In this document: positions 6,601 to 12,528 of the stretch, piece by piece
Layout of the letters: the number at the start of each line of letters is the position of its first letter
How positions within the stretch are numbered: position 1 is the stretch's first letter
From: a virus
Strand: one strand, 5' to 3'
Virus record (IMG/VR): IMGVR_UViG_3300044700_000275
Span: 1 to 21,381 of that record
Length of the DNA stretch: 21,381 bases
Translations under genes and position numbers: made by a program
The notes under the pieces: model-generated
What the model saw: the letters and a program-made list of their open reading frames with translations, nothing else
Databases searched by the model: none
Told to the model about the DNA's origin: nothing

Positions 6601-7584
6601 GCAACATTCAACGCTCAAGGTGCGACAGATACCACAGCTGATGGTGGAGGTTTCCGTGTTAAGGGAACCACTGATAAGTCTATCACTTATGTGAACGCTA
6701 CAACAGCATTCACATCCACAGAACACTTCGACCTTGCTACTGGTAAAGCATACAGAATTGGTAACGTTCAGATTGCTAATGGTAATACAACTACACTCGG
6801 CCCTACTACTGGTTCTTGGAGTATTGGTGCTGGTGTTACTGCTTCCAGTTTGACTTCTGTTGGAACTTTAACTAGCTTAAATGTAAGTGGCGCAGGCACA
6901 TTTACTTCTACAGGTACTGCTTCGTCTGGTTCTATAAATGTAACAGCAACAGACCCATTCATTAGATATACTGTGAGTGGCGGCACAGCGAACGAAAGTA
7001 AGTGGGATCTTCGTGCATATAATGGTAGTGGTGGCTACTTTGCTATTAGAACTATTAACGATGCTAATACAGTATTCACCGAAAGAATGAATATTAGAGC
7101 ATCAACTGGTGATGTCACTATCAACAACGGCAACCTAGTCATCGGAACATCTGGCAAAGGTATTGACTTCTCTGCTAATGCCAACGCCGCTGGCATGACT
7201 TCTGAGTTGTTGAATGATTATGAAGAAGGAACTTGGACACCTTCTATTGGTGGAAATGCTACTTATTCAACTCAACAAGGAACTTATACAAAAATTGGAA
7301 GAATGGTACAAGTTACATTCTATCTGGCTATAAATGTAAAGGGAACTGGCAGCAATACTCAAATAACTGGTTTGCCATTTACAGGAGCTTCACAAACAGG
7401 AGGATGCCCTCTTTCTTATTGGTTCAATTCGGCTTCTTCGGTTACTTATATTGCGGCATACATATACAATGGTACTGTGATTGATCTTTATAGTGCTGGT
7501 TCTGCGGTAATTACCCTTCAATCCAATACTATTTTCACAAACAATACAACAGTTCAAGGTTGTATCACATACCAAGCAGCATAA
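3691..7584 (+). CDS. large repeat-rich tail fibre / virion adhesin
   Basis: This encodes 1297 residues, dominated by Thr, Asn, Gly, Ser and Val with almost no cysteine, typical of a fibrous trimeric beta-structured protein. Several repeat families are visible: ISQVGNTxTIxAxYVxTVT near residues 205 and 306, the TLTNKTL type near 65 and 515, and NVAIGY-type repeats near 730-815 that resemble the head repeats of trimeric autotransporter adhesins. The C-terminal part contains LNDYEEGTWTPSIGG near 1175, a module common at the end of phage tail fibres. It would mediate attachment to the host surface or decorate the virion. A late promoter motif lies upstream, and small probable accessory genes follow. 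Minus-strand ORFs within it are shadows of the repeats. The exact structural position (long fibre or short tip) is not determined. Confidence 0.88.
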   Translation: MADRFPLIVNAVSRKIEELISGDNLNLSGNNIIANNSGGTAGQYLKTTGTEVIWDSPGDVYLTVPQTLTNKTIESSIISGTTNTFTFIPNSALVNSSITVNGVAIALGGTVTTPDNNTTYSISAQDGGNAATKVIRLTSGGNAGAGVDDDVSLVAGTNVTLSRTGDAITINSSYVDTNTVTRVAASGGVLVSGDVTFAVSGNAAGISQVGNTITIAANYVNTVTRLRGTAAGTYTSGDLQLLAGSNVTITQSSGTPTDITIASQDTITRLRASGGTFGTGDFTIATATGSTTAGANGVNTTTGAASISQVGNTLTIDAQYVDTVTSIKANGEADGNARTGIINIVGGGDTTVTRGSGATANTFTISSTDNDTTYSAGTAITLTGTTFSLKNNANLTGNRLLKWDSGNSQVTNSIISDDGSVVTIAGDLTVTGATTTLTSQTLVIADAQIELRKGLNLTGVDAGVQVNRTTNALGVVSSYSVMQWFETGGYWRVYDGSVANRLVTEGETQTLTNKTLTNPTLTTPTLGAATATTINGLAISQVVSGTLTIANNKTFTCNNTLTFSGTDASTVGFGTGGTVVYTTNNLSVFQSTTSAQLRGVLSDETGTGVAVFGTSPTFTTSVLTGSTTFAVFNTTATTINAFGAATTVSLGATTGTTTVRNSLQVNGTTNLGDVVGDVINLNGTVDFVNADFTIRGGGANPIAIGRGGNAIATNTRMGYNCLNSNTSGSQNVAIGYEASKTINSGAGTVAIGYQALTNASTGQNNIAIGRSALTGILTGQRNVGVGSNTLEGNTTGTDNVAIGYYAGAGATGNGNVLIGPAPDGNNTNVTHTPPTPSGDNQLVIGSGTATWVRGDANFDVTLPQNANVGGNLTVSGNLIVNGTTTSINTNVLSVDDKLIDLADVSARTFSATIVSNSANITAISPVTGLIPGMAVSISTAGLSVPVGTTIASITNNTATLSNPVTGSSGTATFNAQGATDTTADGGGFRVKGTTDKSITYVNATTAFTSTEHFDLATGKAYRIGNVQIANGNTTTLGPTTGSWSIGAGVTASSLTSVGTLTSLNVSGAGTFTSTGTASSGSINVTATDPFIRYTVSGGTANESKWDLRAYNGSGGYFAIRTINDANTVFTERMNIRASTGDVTINNGNLVIGTSGKGIDFSANANAAGMTSELLNDYEEGTWTPSIGGNATYSTQQGTYTKIGRMVQVTFYLAINVKGTGSNTQITGLPFTGASQTGGCPLSYWFNSASSVTYIAAYIYNGTVIDLYSAGSAVITLQSNTIFTNNTTVQGCITYQAA

Positions 7585-7590
7585 TAAATA
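7583..7590 (+). promoter_or_regulatory. late promoter motif fused to fibre stop codon
   Basis: AATAAATA overlaps the TAA stop of the tail-fibre gene (7582-7584) and lies 38 bases before the next ATG. It resembles the T4/cyanophage late promoter core. Confidence 0.45.
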
Positions 7591-7628
7591 ACTCTGCCTA
7601 AACCTGTCTTGTTCGGAGAATAACCCTA

Positions 7629-7877
7629 ATGGCATTATCAGAAGTTTCAGTAGTAGATAAGATCGAAGTTCTACTCAACGGATCTATTCAAGTAAGAAGA
7701 AGAGATCAAATCCTCAAAGATGGCACAGAAGTTGCTGCCACATATCATCGCCATGTAATCAACCCAGGCGATGATGTTTCAAACGAAGACCCAAGAGTTG
7801 CTGCTATCGCTGCTGCTACTTGGACCGAAGAAGTTGTTGCTGCTTACCAAGCATCACTAACACCAACAGAAGAATAA
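7629..7877 (+). CDS. small conserved-type protein downstream of tail fibre
   Basis: This encodes 82 residues. The N-terminal part (about 1-35) looks like two beta strands (VVDKIEVLLNGSIQVRRRD), followed by the pattern YHRHVINPGDDVSNEDPRV and a helical C terminus. Similar proteins are often encoded just after phage fibre genes, as I recall, but their role is not established. GGAG (7615-7618) precedes the ATG by 10 bases. Its own late promoter motif lies at the end of the fibre gene. A structural or fibre-accessory function is inference from position. Confidence 0.75.
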   Translation: MALSEVSVVDKIEVLLNGSIQVRRRDQILKDGTEVAATYHRHVINPGDDVSNEDPRVAAIAAATWTEEVVAAYQASLTPTEE

Positions 7878-7883
7878 TAAATA
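7876..7883 (+). promoter_or_regulatory. late promoter motif fused to stop codon
   Basis: AATAAATA overlaps the TAA stop (7875-7877) of the 82-residue gene and precedes the next ATG by 24 bases. It has the same arrangement as at 7583-7590. Confidence 0.45.
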
Positions 7884-7907
7884 AGTCGGACCACATCACA
7901 CGGACCA

Positions 7908-8246
7908 ATGACTAATAAGAAAAACGAAAATGCTATGGGACAACTAATTCGTATATGTATTTTGGGTTGGTCTGCTGCTCTTCTAACCGCAAGCTATGCT
8001 GGCACTCTATCAAAGATGGATCCAACATTTATTGCGACAGTTTTTACTGCCTCTGCTGCGACATTTGGTATTAACACTATGAAGAAAGGCGGTGATGAGG
8101 AAGACGAGAAGAAAGAAGAGCCACGCAGAGAAGAAGTTGTAGAAGCACCACCAGAACCACCTGTAGAAGAAGTAGCAGCAACTCTCGAAGAAAGAGTTGA
8201 AGCACTTGAAGAAGGACAGGTACAACCAAGAACTGGAGTTGCCTGA
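7908..8246 (+). CDS. small membrane protein with acidic tail
   Basis: This encodes 112 residues. Two hydrophobic segments (about 12-31 and 38-56) form a likely membrane hairpin, followed by KKGGDEEDEKKEE and a long Glu/Pro-rich tail that ends in a short coiled-coil-like LEERVEALEEG. The layout resembles small phage membrane proteins, including some holins, but no lysis enzyme is nearby, so I do not call it a holin. The gene shares one base with the next (TGATG), implying joint expression. It is probably late, given the motif at 7876-7883. Confidence 0.7.
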   Translation: MTNKKNENAMGQLIRICILGWSAALLTASYAGTLSKMDPTFIATVFTASAATFGINTMKKGGDEEDEKKEEPRREEVVEAPPEPPVEEVAATLEERVEALEEGQVQPRTGVA

Positions 8247-8446
8247 TGCAGAAAGTATTTAATGCTCTCGCAGTTGCCTCATTTCTATTGAGCGCAACTG
8301 CCGTAGGTGCTGGTGTATATGCCTACATGAATAGAGAAACTTTGATTGAACAGGCAAAGCGTGAGATTATTGAAGCAGTTGTGCCTAAAGGTGTGAAAGA
8401 TCTACAAGAGAAACTACCTATCAAACTACCTATCAAATTGTTCTGA
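8246..8446 (+). CDS. small single-pass membrane protein
   Basis: This encodes 66 residues. One hydrophobic segment (about 7-27, Ala/Val/Gly-rich, with short-side residues resembling an uncleaved signal anchor) is followed by a charged helix and a repeated KLPIKLPIKLF C terminus. It overlaps both neighbours by one base, in a chain 7908-8246-8446-8625. Function is unknown. A partner role with the two-pass protein upstream is inferred only from coupling. Confidence 0.7.
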   Translation: MQKVFNALAVASFLLSATAVGAGVYAYMNRETLIEQAKREIIEAVVPKGVKDLQEKLPIKLPIKLF

Positions 8447-8625
8447 TGTATATTGCTAAGAGAGAAGGGTTTGCTGGAACCTGGGATTACTTCCAAGATA
8501 ACGTGAATGATAGTCCCAAATGGACAAAGGATAAAGAGAAAGCATATCAATTCCAAACAAAAGAACTTGCAGAAAAACATGCGAATGTGAGTGGATTATA
8601 TACTCTTGTATTTGAAGAAGTATAA
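8446..8625 (+). CDS. 59-residue hypothetical protein
   Basis: This short gene starts at ATG 8446, overlapping the previous stop by one base (TGATG), and ends with TAA at 8623-8625. The protein begins MYIAKREGFAGTWDYF, is rich in Lys, aromatic residues and Glu, and appears soluble. It has an ORF-like amino-acid composition with no low-complexity bias, and the coupling to the upstream gene supports it. Its stop codon directly abuts the 3' end of the convergent minus-strand gene with no spacer. Function unknown. Confidence 0.62.
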   Translation: MYIAKREGFAGTWDYFQDNVNDSPKWTKDKEKAYQFQTKELAEKHANVSGLYTLVFEEV

Positions 8626-9321
8626 TTACTTCGAGTGAAACTTTTTGTATTGTTCTTTCTTTTCTTTCTTCTGTTCTTTCTTGAGTAACTTATTGACTTT
8701 CTTTAGGGAAGCAGATTTTTCAAAAGCAAAATAAACCTGAGTTTCATATGGGGTGAGATCCTTACTAAGGAGTTTCTTGCCCCTTACGAATAGTTGTTCG
8801 ATTACAGGTTTCATTCTTTTTACCATCCATTCCACCAAAGATTTGCCAACAAGAGCCGCAGCAACAGAAGCAGTAGCAGTGGTGCCAGCAAGAATAACCT
8901 GCTCTTTAGGTGGGATGGGAACTTCCCCGACGATTGGTACTTCAATGACGGGAACTCCTAGGTTAGTTTTGGGGACATCATCGGAAATAACCCGATTATC
9001 CTGGGGGGTTTGAACAGATGGAGGCAGTTGAGGGGTGGGGGTCTTACTATCGGGTAACCCTCTAGACTTTTCTTCTTTCTCTTCTTGCTGTTGCTTTTTC
9101 TCAGCTGCCACAGCAGCATCAAACTCTTCCTGTGTAGGAACATTGATGACTGGATACTTGATCGAAGTATCTGGTGCTGTGAATACAGGTAGTGCTATGC
9201 TACGACTAACTGGTTGTGGTGCTGAATAGATCACAGGAGGATCTATCGTTGGTATAATACTGGGACCTCCTATACCAACCTTGGGTATGCCATTAGAACC
9301 GATGGTTGGTATCTCACTCAT
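8626..9321 (-). CDS. proline-rich protein with hydrophobic segment
   Basis: This encodes 231 residues. The N-terminal half (1-62) is rich in Pro, Ile and Val with IPTIG/IIPTIDPP-type repeats. Next comes a Lys/Glu/Gln coiled stretch (70-87) and another Pro-rich segment (90-138). A hydrophobic Ala/Thr/Val segment (about 141-159) is then followed by a basic C terminus (190-231) containing many Lys. It could be a virion-associated or membrane-anchored protein. It is the last gene of a four-gene minus-strand operon, starting ATGA over the stop of the 190-residue gene. I recall proline-rich structural proteins in cyanophages, but identity is uncertain. Confidence 0.7.
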   Translation of the reverse strand: MSEIPTIGSNGIPKVGIGGPSIIPTIDPPVIYSAPQPVSRSIALPVFTAPDTSIKYPVINVPTQEEFDAAVAAEKKQQQEEKEEKSRGLPDSKTPTPQLPPSVQTPQDNRVISDDVPKTNLGVPVIEVPIVGEVPIPPKEQVILAGTTATASVAAALVGKSLVEWMVKRMKPVIEQLFVRGKKLLSKDLTPYETQVYFAFEKSASLKKVNKLLKKEQKKEKKEQYKKFHSK

Positions 9322-9890
9322 CTTGCCGCTGCCTCTTTGACAGATGGATACCTCACAACAACGTCAGCACAGACCTTATGATAAGGACTATCGGGATGGA
9401 AACTAATTCCATTCTTGATTGCCTCACCACACTTCAACAATCTGACTAATTCAAAGTCAAGTCTTGCCTTGTCTGCTTCAGCTTGTTGTCTAGATATTTC
9501 AACCTTTGCTCTTGCTTTACAGATCTCTTGTAGTGATCCATCTAGAGGAAAGTTGAAACCTAAACTCACCCCAAAGTTACCACTTTGAGTTTGAAATGAT
9601 TCTGGATCTTGACTGCTGTTGAAGTTCCCTAAAGCAAAGGGAGCAACACTCATCGTTGGTCCCTGACAACTGACACCAGCACCATAAGTATTCATCGCAT
9701 ATGGACCTTGTAATACTTGGACTGCTTGATTAGTAACGTTACCAGTAGCAGATGCTGAAGGTCCAGCGATGTTTGTATTTGATGGTGCTTGTTGTGCTCT
9801 ACCTGATGCTGCCAATAAAAAAATAATTATTGGGTAAATACAGATATGGAGTTTGTGGTAGATTTTTGTTCTGTCGTTCTGTCTATCCAT
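9318..9890 (-). CDS. secreted protein with helical C-terminal part
   Basis: This encodes 190 residues. The N terminus is basic, followed by a hydrophobic core (about 14-29) and SGRA before Gln33, a plausible Sec cleavage site. The mature protein has a Gly/Asn/Ser-rich beta-like part, including NFGVSLGFNF near residues 107-116, and then a charged helix (about 120-160) and four cysteines (Cys17 in the signal and three mature), which could form disulphides in the periplasm. The only available ATG makes its first 64 bases overlap the end of the upstream gene in another frame. The overlap encodes the signal-peptide region. Location in the periplasm or outer envelope is inferred; function unknown. 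Confidence 0.72.
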   Translation of the reverse strand: MDRQNDRTKIYHKLHICIYPIIIFLLAASGRAQQAPSNTNIAGPSASATGNVTNQAVQVLQGPYAMNTYGAGVSCQGPTMSVAPFALGNFNSSQDPESFQTQSGNFGVSLGFNFPLDGSLQEICKARAKVEISRQQAEADKARLDFELVRLLKCGEAIKNGISFHPDSPYHKVCADVVVRYPSVKEAAAR

Positions 9891-10192
9891 GTTTCTTTTG
9901 CCACTCCAGGGCCAAGGTATGTTTCGCTAAACTGGAATGGAGCACCTTGAGTTTGAATGGTATAAGTTTGTCCGTATGAAGGACTGCCAGGGATATTAAT
10001 ATTAGTTCCAGTCACAGTGTATGATATGCCAGTTGTATATTCAACTTGACGAATTGTTTCTACTATTTTTGTAGCTGTTTCTGTGGTTGCAGTAATCGTG
10101 CCTCTAGTAAAATTAGGCACAACACTTTCAGCATGTGCAGGAGTACAAATGACTCCCACTGCTAAAAGCAAAGCGGGAGTTATACGTCTCAT
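9827..10192 (-). CDS. secreted protein, paralogue of upstream gene
   Basis: This encodes 121 residues. Residues 1-21 are a clear signal peptide (Arg2-Arg3, hydrophobic core, AHA before Glu22). The mature part contains SYTVTGTNI, then TYTIQTQGAPFQFSETYLG. These align with SVSGTNI and TYSINTAGQAFTFSETL in the gene just upstream, indicating a local duplication followed by divergence. It is Thr/Ser-rich and probably beta-structured. It starts ATGA over the upstream stop, and its 3' end overlaps the next gene by 64 bases. Export suggests an envelope role in the host or an unusual virion assembly route. Function unknown. Confidence 0.75.
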   Translation of the reverse strand: MRRITPALLLAVGVICTPAHAESVVPNFTRGTITATTETATKIVETIRQVEYTTGISYTVTGTNINIPGSPSYGQTYTIQTQGAPFQFSETYLGPGVAKETWIDRTTEQKSTTNSISVFTQ

Positions 10193-10635
10193 TTAAATAC
10201 GCTCAATTCGATCGATCTTTGACCAGTAGCGGTAGTACCAGCACCACCAGCAGTCACAGTAGGGACTGATGTGTTAGACAAAGTACCAGCAAGGCTTCCA
10301 GCAGAACCAGCAGCAGTAGAGGTAATATTTCCATAGGGAGCAATAGCGCCAGTTGATACAGAGTTAGGTGCGGTGTCTGCATCAATTAACGTTTCAGAAA
10401 ACGTAAATGCTTGACCAGCAGTATTAATTGAATATGTACCAGCACCAGCAACACCACCAAATGTGGATGACTGGATATTAGTACCCGAAACTGAGTATTG
10501 ACCACCAACTCGAATCGCTTGGGAGGCAGCTGCATCTACCTTGAGTTGGACAGAATCTGTAATTTTAGAAGTAATTTCAGCGGCACTTGTAGGAATAGCA
10601 AAGAATAACGAAAAGATAAAGACTAGTCTTTTCAT
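10189..10635 (-). CDS. secreted Ala/Thr/Ser-rich protein, first gene of operon
   Basis: From ATG 10635 this encodes 148 residues. A longer form from ATG 10656 adds seven residues, but the late promoter motif at 10660-10666 is so close to 10656 that the mRNA would begin near that codon. The chosen start gives a classic signal peptide: Lys2-Arg3, a Phe/Leu/Ile core, then SAA before Glu20. The mature part is rich in Ala, Thr, Ser and Gly and shares the YSVSGTNI...FTFSETL core with the next gene. It is probably a beta-structured exported protein. No enzymatic motif is seen. Confidence 0.75.
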   Translation of the reverse strand: MKRLVFIFSLFFAIPTSAAEITSKITDSVQLKVDAAASQAIRVGGQYSVSGTNIQSSTFGGVAGAGTYSINTAGQAFTFSETLIDADTAPNSVSTGAIAPYGNITSTAAGSAGSLAGTLSNTSVPTVTAGGAGTTATGQRSIELSVFK

Positions 10636-10659
10636 TTTCTTATTTTGTGGGACCATATT

Positions 10660-10666
10660 TATTTAG
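10660..10666 (-). promoter_or_regulatory. late promoter motif for secreted-protein operon
   Basis: On the minus strand the sequence reads CTAAATA, followed by a second overlapping ATAAATA (10656-10662). It matches the cyanophage version of the T4 late promoter and sits just upstream of the four-gene operon 10635-8626. Confidence 0.6.
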
Positions 10667-10701
10667 TGTAACTAGTATGTTCATGCGGTGACAATATGGG
10701 C

Positions 10702-10730
10702 TTGACAAACCTTTAGATTTGCTATATACT
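10702..10730 (+). promoter_or_regulatory. sigma70-type promoter for hli cassette
   Basis: A perfect TTGACA (10702-10707) and TATACT (10725-10730) are separated by 17 bases. At the expected start is the inverted repeat TTGTAA/TTACAA (10735-10740, 10745-10750), which may shape the 5' end of the mRNA or bind a regulator. TGACAA occurs twice as a direct repeat (10689, 10703). Confidence 0.8.
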
Positions 10731-10756
10731 CTTGTTGTAAATCGTTACAAAACGAA

Positions 10757-10951
10757 ATGACTGTTACTACTAATGATCGTGGGCAGCAGAATATGTGGGC
10801 AAAGGAGCCTACCATGTACTACGAAAACTACGGGATGGATACTCCCAACCAAGTAAAGGAGAAGTACAATGGACGCTGGGCTATGGTCGGTATTGTTGCT
10901 GGGGCTCTTTCTTATGCTCTCACTGGCAAACTCTTCTTCGGTGTCTTCTGA
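10757..10951 (+). CDS. hli: high-light-inducible protein (Hli/Scp)
   Basis: This encodes 64 residues. The chlorophyll-binding helix motif is present as ExxNGRWAMVG (Glu35 to Gly45), followed by a single membrane helix up to about residue 58 and the short FFGVF end. Hli proteins sit in the thylakoid membrane, bind chlorophyll and carotenoid and dissipate excess excitation or protect new photosystem II; phages carry them with psbA. The N-terminal 30 residues are hydrophilic, and Met13, Met20 or Met27 are alternative starts. The 28-residue membrane peptide gene follows with TGATG overlap, then a second hli and psbA. Confidence 0.93.
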   Translation: MTVTTNDRGQQNMWAKEPTMYYENYGMDTPNQVKEKYNGRWAMVGIVAGALSYALTGKLFFGVF

Positions 10952-11037
10952 TGACTGAACTTATCTGGACGGTTATTAGTGTTGCTTTTTTTGTAACGCT
11001 ATGCTATGCTGTAGAACAACTTGCTGAAACTTACTAG
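10951..11037 (+). CDS. 28-residue single-pass membrane peptide
   Basis: A tiny ORF begins at ATG 10951 overlapping the hli stop by one base and ends at TAG 11037. The peptide is MTELIWT, then a hydrophobic helix (about residues 4-20) and a short polar end EQLAETY. Size, topology and place between two hli genes recall the small single-helix subunits of photosystems and cytochrome b6f. However, I cannot match it to PsbI, PsbT, PsbM, PetG, PetN or PsaM by sequence. It is either a phage-specific photosystem accessory peptide or a chance ORF; the coupling favours the former. Confidence 0.5.
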   Translation: MTELIWTVISVAFFVTLCYAVEQLAETY

Positions 11038-11047
11038 GAGAACTAAA

Positions 11048-11167
11048 ATGAAATTTGGATGGACCCCCGAGGCAGAGATCCTCAACGCTCGTCTAGCTAT
11101 GCTCGGTTTTGTGATTGCCGTTGGCACTTACCTGACTACTGGGCAAATTATTCCAGGTGTCTGGTGA
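11048..11167 (+). CDS. hli: short high-light-inducible protein
   Basis: This encodes 39 residues from ATG 11048, with AGGAG (11036-11040) upstream. It carries the full chlorophyll-binding motif ExxNARLAMLGF (Glu10 to Phe21) and a membrane helix ending in TGQIIPGVW, typical of the minimal phage and Prochlorococcus Hli form. It acts in the thylakoid together with D1 as described for this family. It lies 10 bases after the small membrane peptide and is followed by a late promoter motif fused to its stop and then a terminator. With psbA downstream it completes the photosynthesis cassette. Confidence 0.92.
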   Translation: MKFGWTPEAEILNARLAMLGFVIAVGTYLTTGQIIPGVW

Positions 11168-11173
11168 TAAATA
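11166..11173 (+). promoter_or_regulatory. late promoter motif fused to hli stop
   Basis: GATAAATA overlaps the TGA stop (11165-11167) of the short hli. A terminator follows at 11196, so any late transcript would be short unless it reads through. It could also be coincidental. Confidence 0.35.
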
Positions 11174-11195
11174 CTAATTGAATATCGTCGTCGCT

Positions 11196-11238
11196 GGGGC
11201 ACCCTCTGCCAACTAACAGGGGATGCCCCCATTTTTTT
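11196..11238 (+). terminator. intrinsic terminator after hli genes
   Basis: GGGGCA (11196-11201) pairs with TGCCCC (11224-11229). An inner CCCTCTG/CAGGGG stem is nearly complementary, and a run of seven T follows at 11232-11238. It separates hli transcription from psbA. Confidence 0.8.
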
Positions 11239-11264
11239 AGGTACAAATACCCGTCTTTAGGGGC

Positions 11265-11294
11265 TTGACAGGACATGGGGGTACGGGTTATACT
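11265..11294 (+). promoter_or_regulatory. sigma70-type promoter for psbA
   Basis: A perfect TTGACA (11265-11270) and TATACT (11289-11294) are separated by 18 bases. The inverted repeat ACCCGT (11249-11254)/ACGGGT (11283-11288) encloses the -35. A CTAAATA late-type motif (11293-11299) overlaps the -10, so psbA may be read both early and late. The leader is about 75 bases. Confidence 0.8.
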
Positions 11295-11375
11295 AAATAG
11301 GTAAACAAATGTTACGGATCTCTCACAATTCGTCACAGATGTTTAACTTCATAAACCTTACCTGTCTTAATAACT

Positions 11376-12455
11376 ATGACCGCAACTCTCGCTCGTCAGC
11401 AGCAAGAAACACAGTGGGAACAGTTTTGTAAGTGGGTCACCTCTACCGATAACCGCCTCTATGTGGGTTGGTTTGGCGTTCTGATGATCCCTACACTTCT
11501 CGCCGCTACTACTTGCTTCATCATCGCTTTCATCGGCGCACCCCCTGTCGATATCGACGGCATCCGTGAACCTGTCGCTGGTTCTCTGATGTGGGGCAAT
11601 AACATCATCTCTGGTGCTGTTGTTCCTAGTTCCAATGCTATTGGACTTCACTTCTATCCCATCTGGGAAGCTGCCTCTCTTGATGAGTGGCTATATAATG
11701 GCGGACCATTTCAACTGGTCGTCTTCCACTTTCTGATTGGCATTTATGCTTACATGGGTCGTGAATGGGAACTCTCTTACCGATTGGGTATGCGTCCTTG
11801 GATTTGTGTTGCCTACAGCGCACCCGTTGCTGCTGCTTCTGCAGTGTTCCTCGTCTATCCCTTTGGACAAGGTTCCTTCTCTGATGCCATGCCGCTCGGC
11901 ATTAGTGGAACATTTAACTACATGCTTGTTTTTCAGGCGGAGCATAATATTCTCATGCACCCCTTCCATATGCTTGGGGTGGCTGGTGTATTTGGCGGTT
12001 CTCTTTTCTCTGCTATGCATGGATCTCTGGTCACTTCTTCACTCGTTCGTGAGACGACAGAAGTAGAAAGTCAGAACTATGGTTACAAGTTCGGTCAAGA
12101 AGAAGAGACCTACAATATTGTTGCTGCTCATGGTTACTTTGGTCGTTTGATCTTCCAATACGCATCGTTCAACAACTCTCGTTCACTACACTTCTTCCTT
12201 GCTGCTTGGCCTGTAGTTGGTATCTGGTTCACTGCTCTTGGTGTTAGCACCATGGCATTCAACCTCAACGGTTTCAACTTCAACCAGAGCATCGTTGATA
12301 GTCAGAACCGTGTCATCCCTACTTGGGCAGACATTTTGAACCGTGGTGGTCTGGGTATGGAAGTTATGCACGAGCGTAACGCTCACAACTTCCCTCTTGA
12401 TCTTGCTGCTGCTGATAGCACTCCTGTTGCTCTTACAGCACCTGCTATTGGTTGA
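11376..12455 (+). CDS. psbA: photosystem II reaction-centre D1 protein
   Basis: This encodes 359 residues, full length for D1, with no intron. All key residues are in register: Tyr161 (YZ), His190 (YZ partner), His198 (P680), His215 and His272 (non-haem iron), Ser264 and His252 (QB pocket), and Mn-cluster ligands Asp170, Glu189, His332, Glu333, Asp342 and Ala344. C-terminal processing after Ala344 would remove 15 residues. Residue 130 is Glu (GREW), the state linked with high-light D1 isoforms. It replaces photodamaged host D1 in the thylakoid so that photosynthesis continues during infection. A sigma70-type promoter lies about 80 bases upstream and hli genes precede it. The sequence is very close to marine Synechococcus D1. 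Confidence 0.99.
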   Translation: MTATLARQQQETQWEQFCKWVTSTDNRLYVGWFGVLMIPTLLAATTCFIIAFIGAPPVDIDGIREPVAGSLMWGNNIISGAVVPSSNAIGLHFYPIWEAASLDEWLYNGGPFQLVVFHFLIGIYAYMGREWELSYRLGMRPWICVAYSAPVAAASAVFLVYPFGQGSFSDAMPLGISGTFNYMLVFQAEHNILMHPFHMLGVAGVFGGSLFSAMHGSLVTSSLVRETTEVESQNYGYKFGQEEETYNIVAAHGYFGRLIFQYASFNNSRSLHFFLAAWPVVGIWFTALGVSTMAFNLNGFNFNQSIVDSQNRVIPTWADILNRGGLGMEVMHERNAHNFPLDLAAADSTPVALTAPAIG

Positions 12456-12464
12456 TACTCGGAA

Positions 12465-12502
12465 TCCTGATAATTGACATTTATCAGGAAAACAACTATA
12501 AT
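12465..12502 (+). promoter_or_regulatory. sigma70-type promoter with -35 in a hairpin loop
   Basis: TTGACA (12474-12479) and TATAAT (12497-12502) are separated by 17 bases. The -35 hexamer forms nearly the whole 7-base loop of a perfect 9-bp inverted repeat, TCCTGATAA (12465-12473)/TTATCAGGA (12481-12489). It would drive glutaredoxin 2. Confidence 0.8.
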
Positions 12503-12528
12503 GAGGGTCTGAAAGGACCCTCTTTTTT
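12503..12528 (+). terminator. psbA terminator overlapping the next start site
   Basis: GAGGGTC (12503-12509) pairs with GACCCTC (12516-12522), followed by six T. The start site of the promoter just upstream (about 12509) falls inside the left arm. Transcripts initiated there lack the complete stem and escape termination, while psbA read-through is stopped. Confidence 0.8.

Noticed and set aside
4614-6986. Several minus-strand ORFs inside the tail-fibre gene
   Set aside because: Val/Pro/Ala-rich shadows produced by the Thr/Asn/Gly repeats of the plus-strand gene.
7908-8446. Holin/lysis cassette
   Set aside because: The membrane topology would allow it, but no endolysin or spanin is visible nearby.
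11376-12455. Group I intron or homing endonuclease in psbA
   Set aside because: The D1 frame is continuous and in register for all 359 residues.
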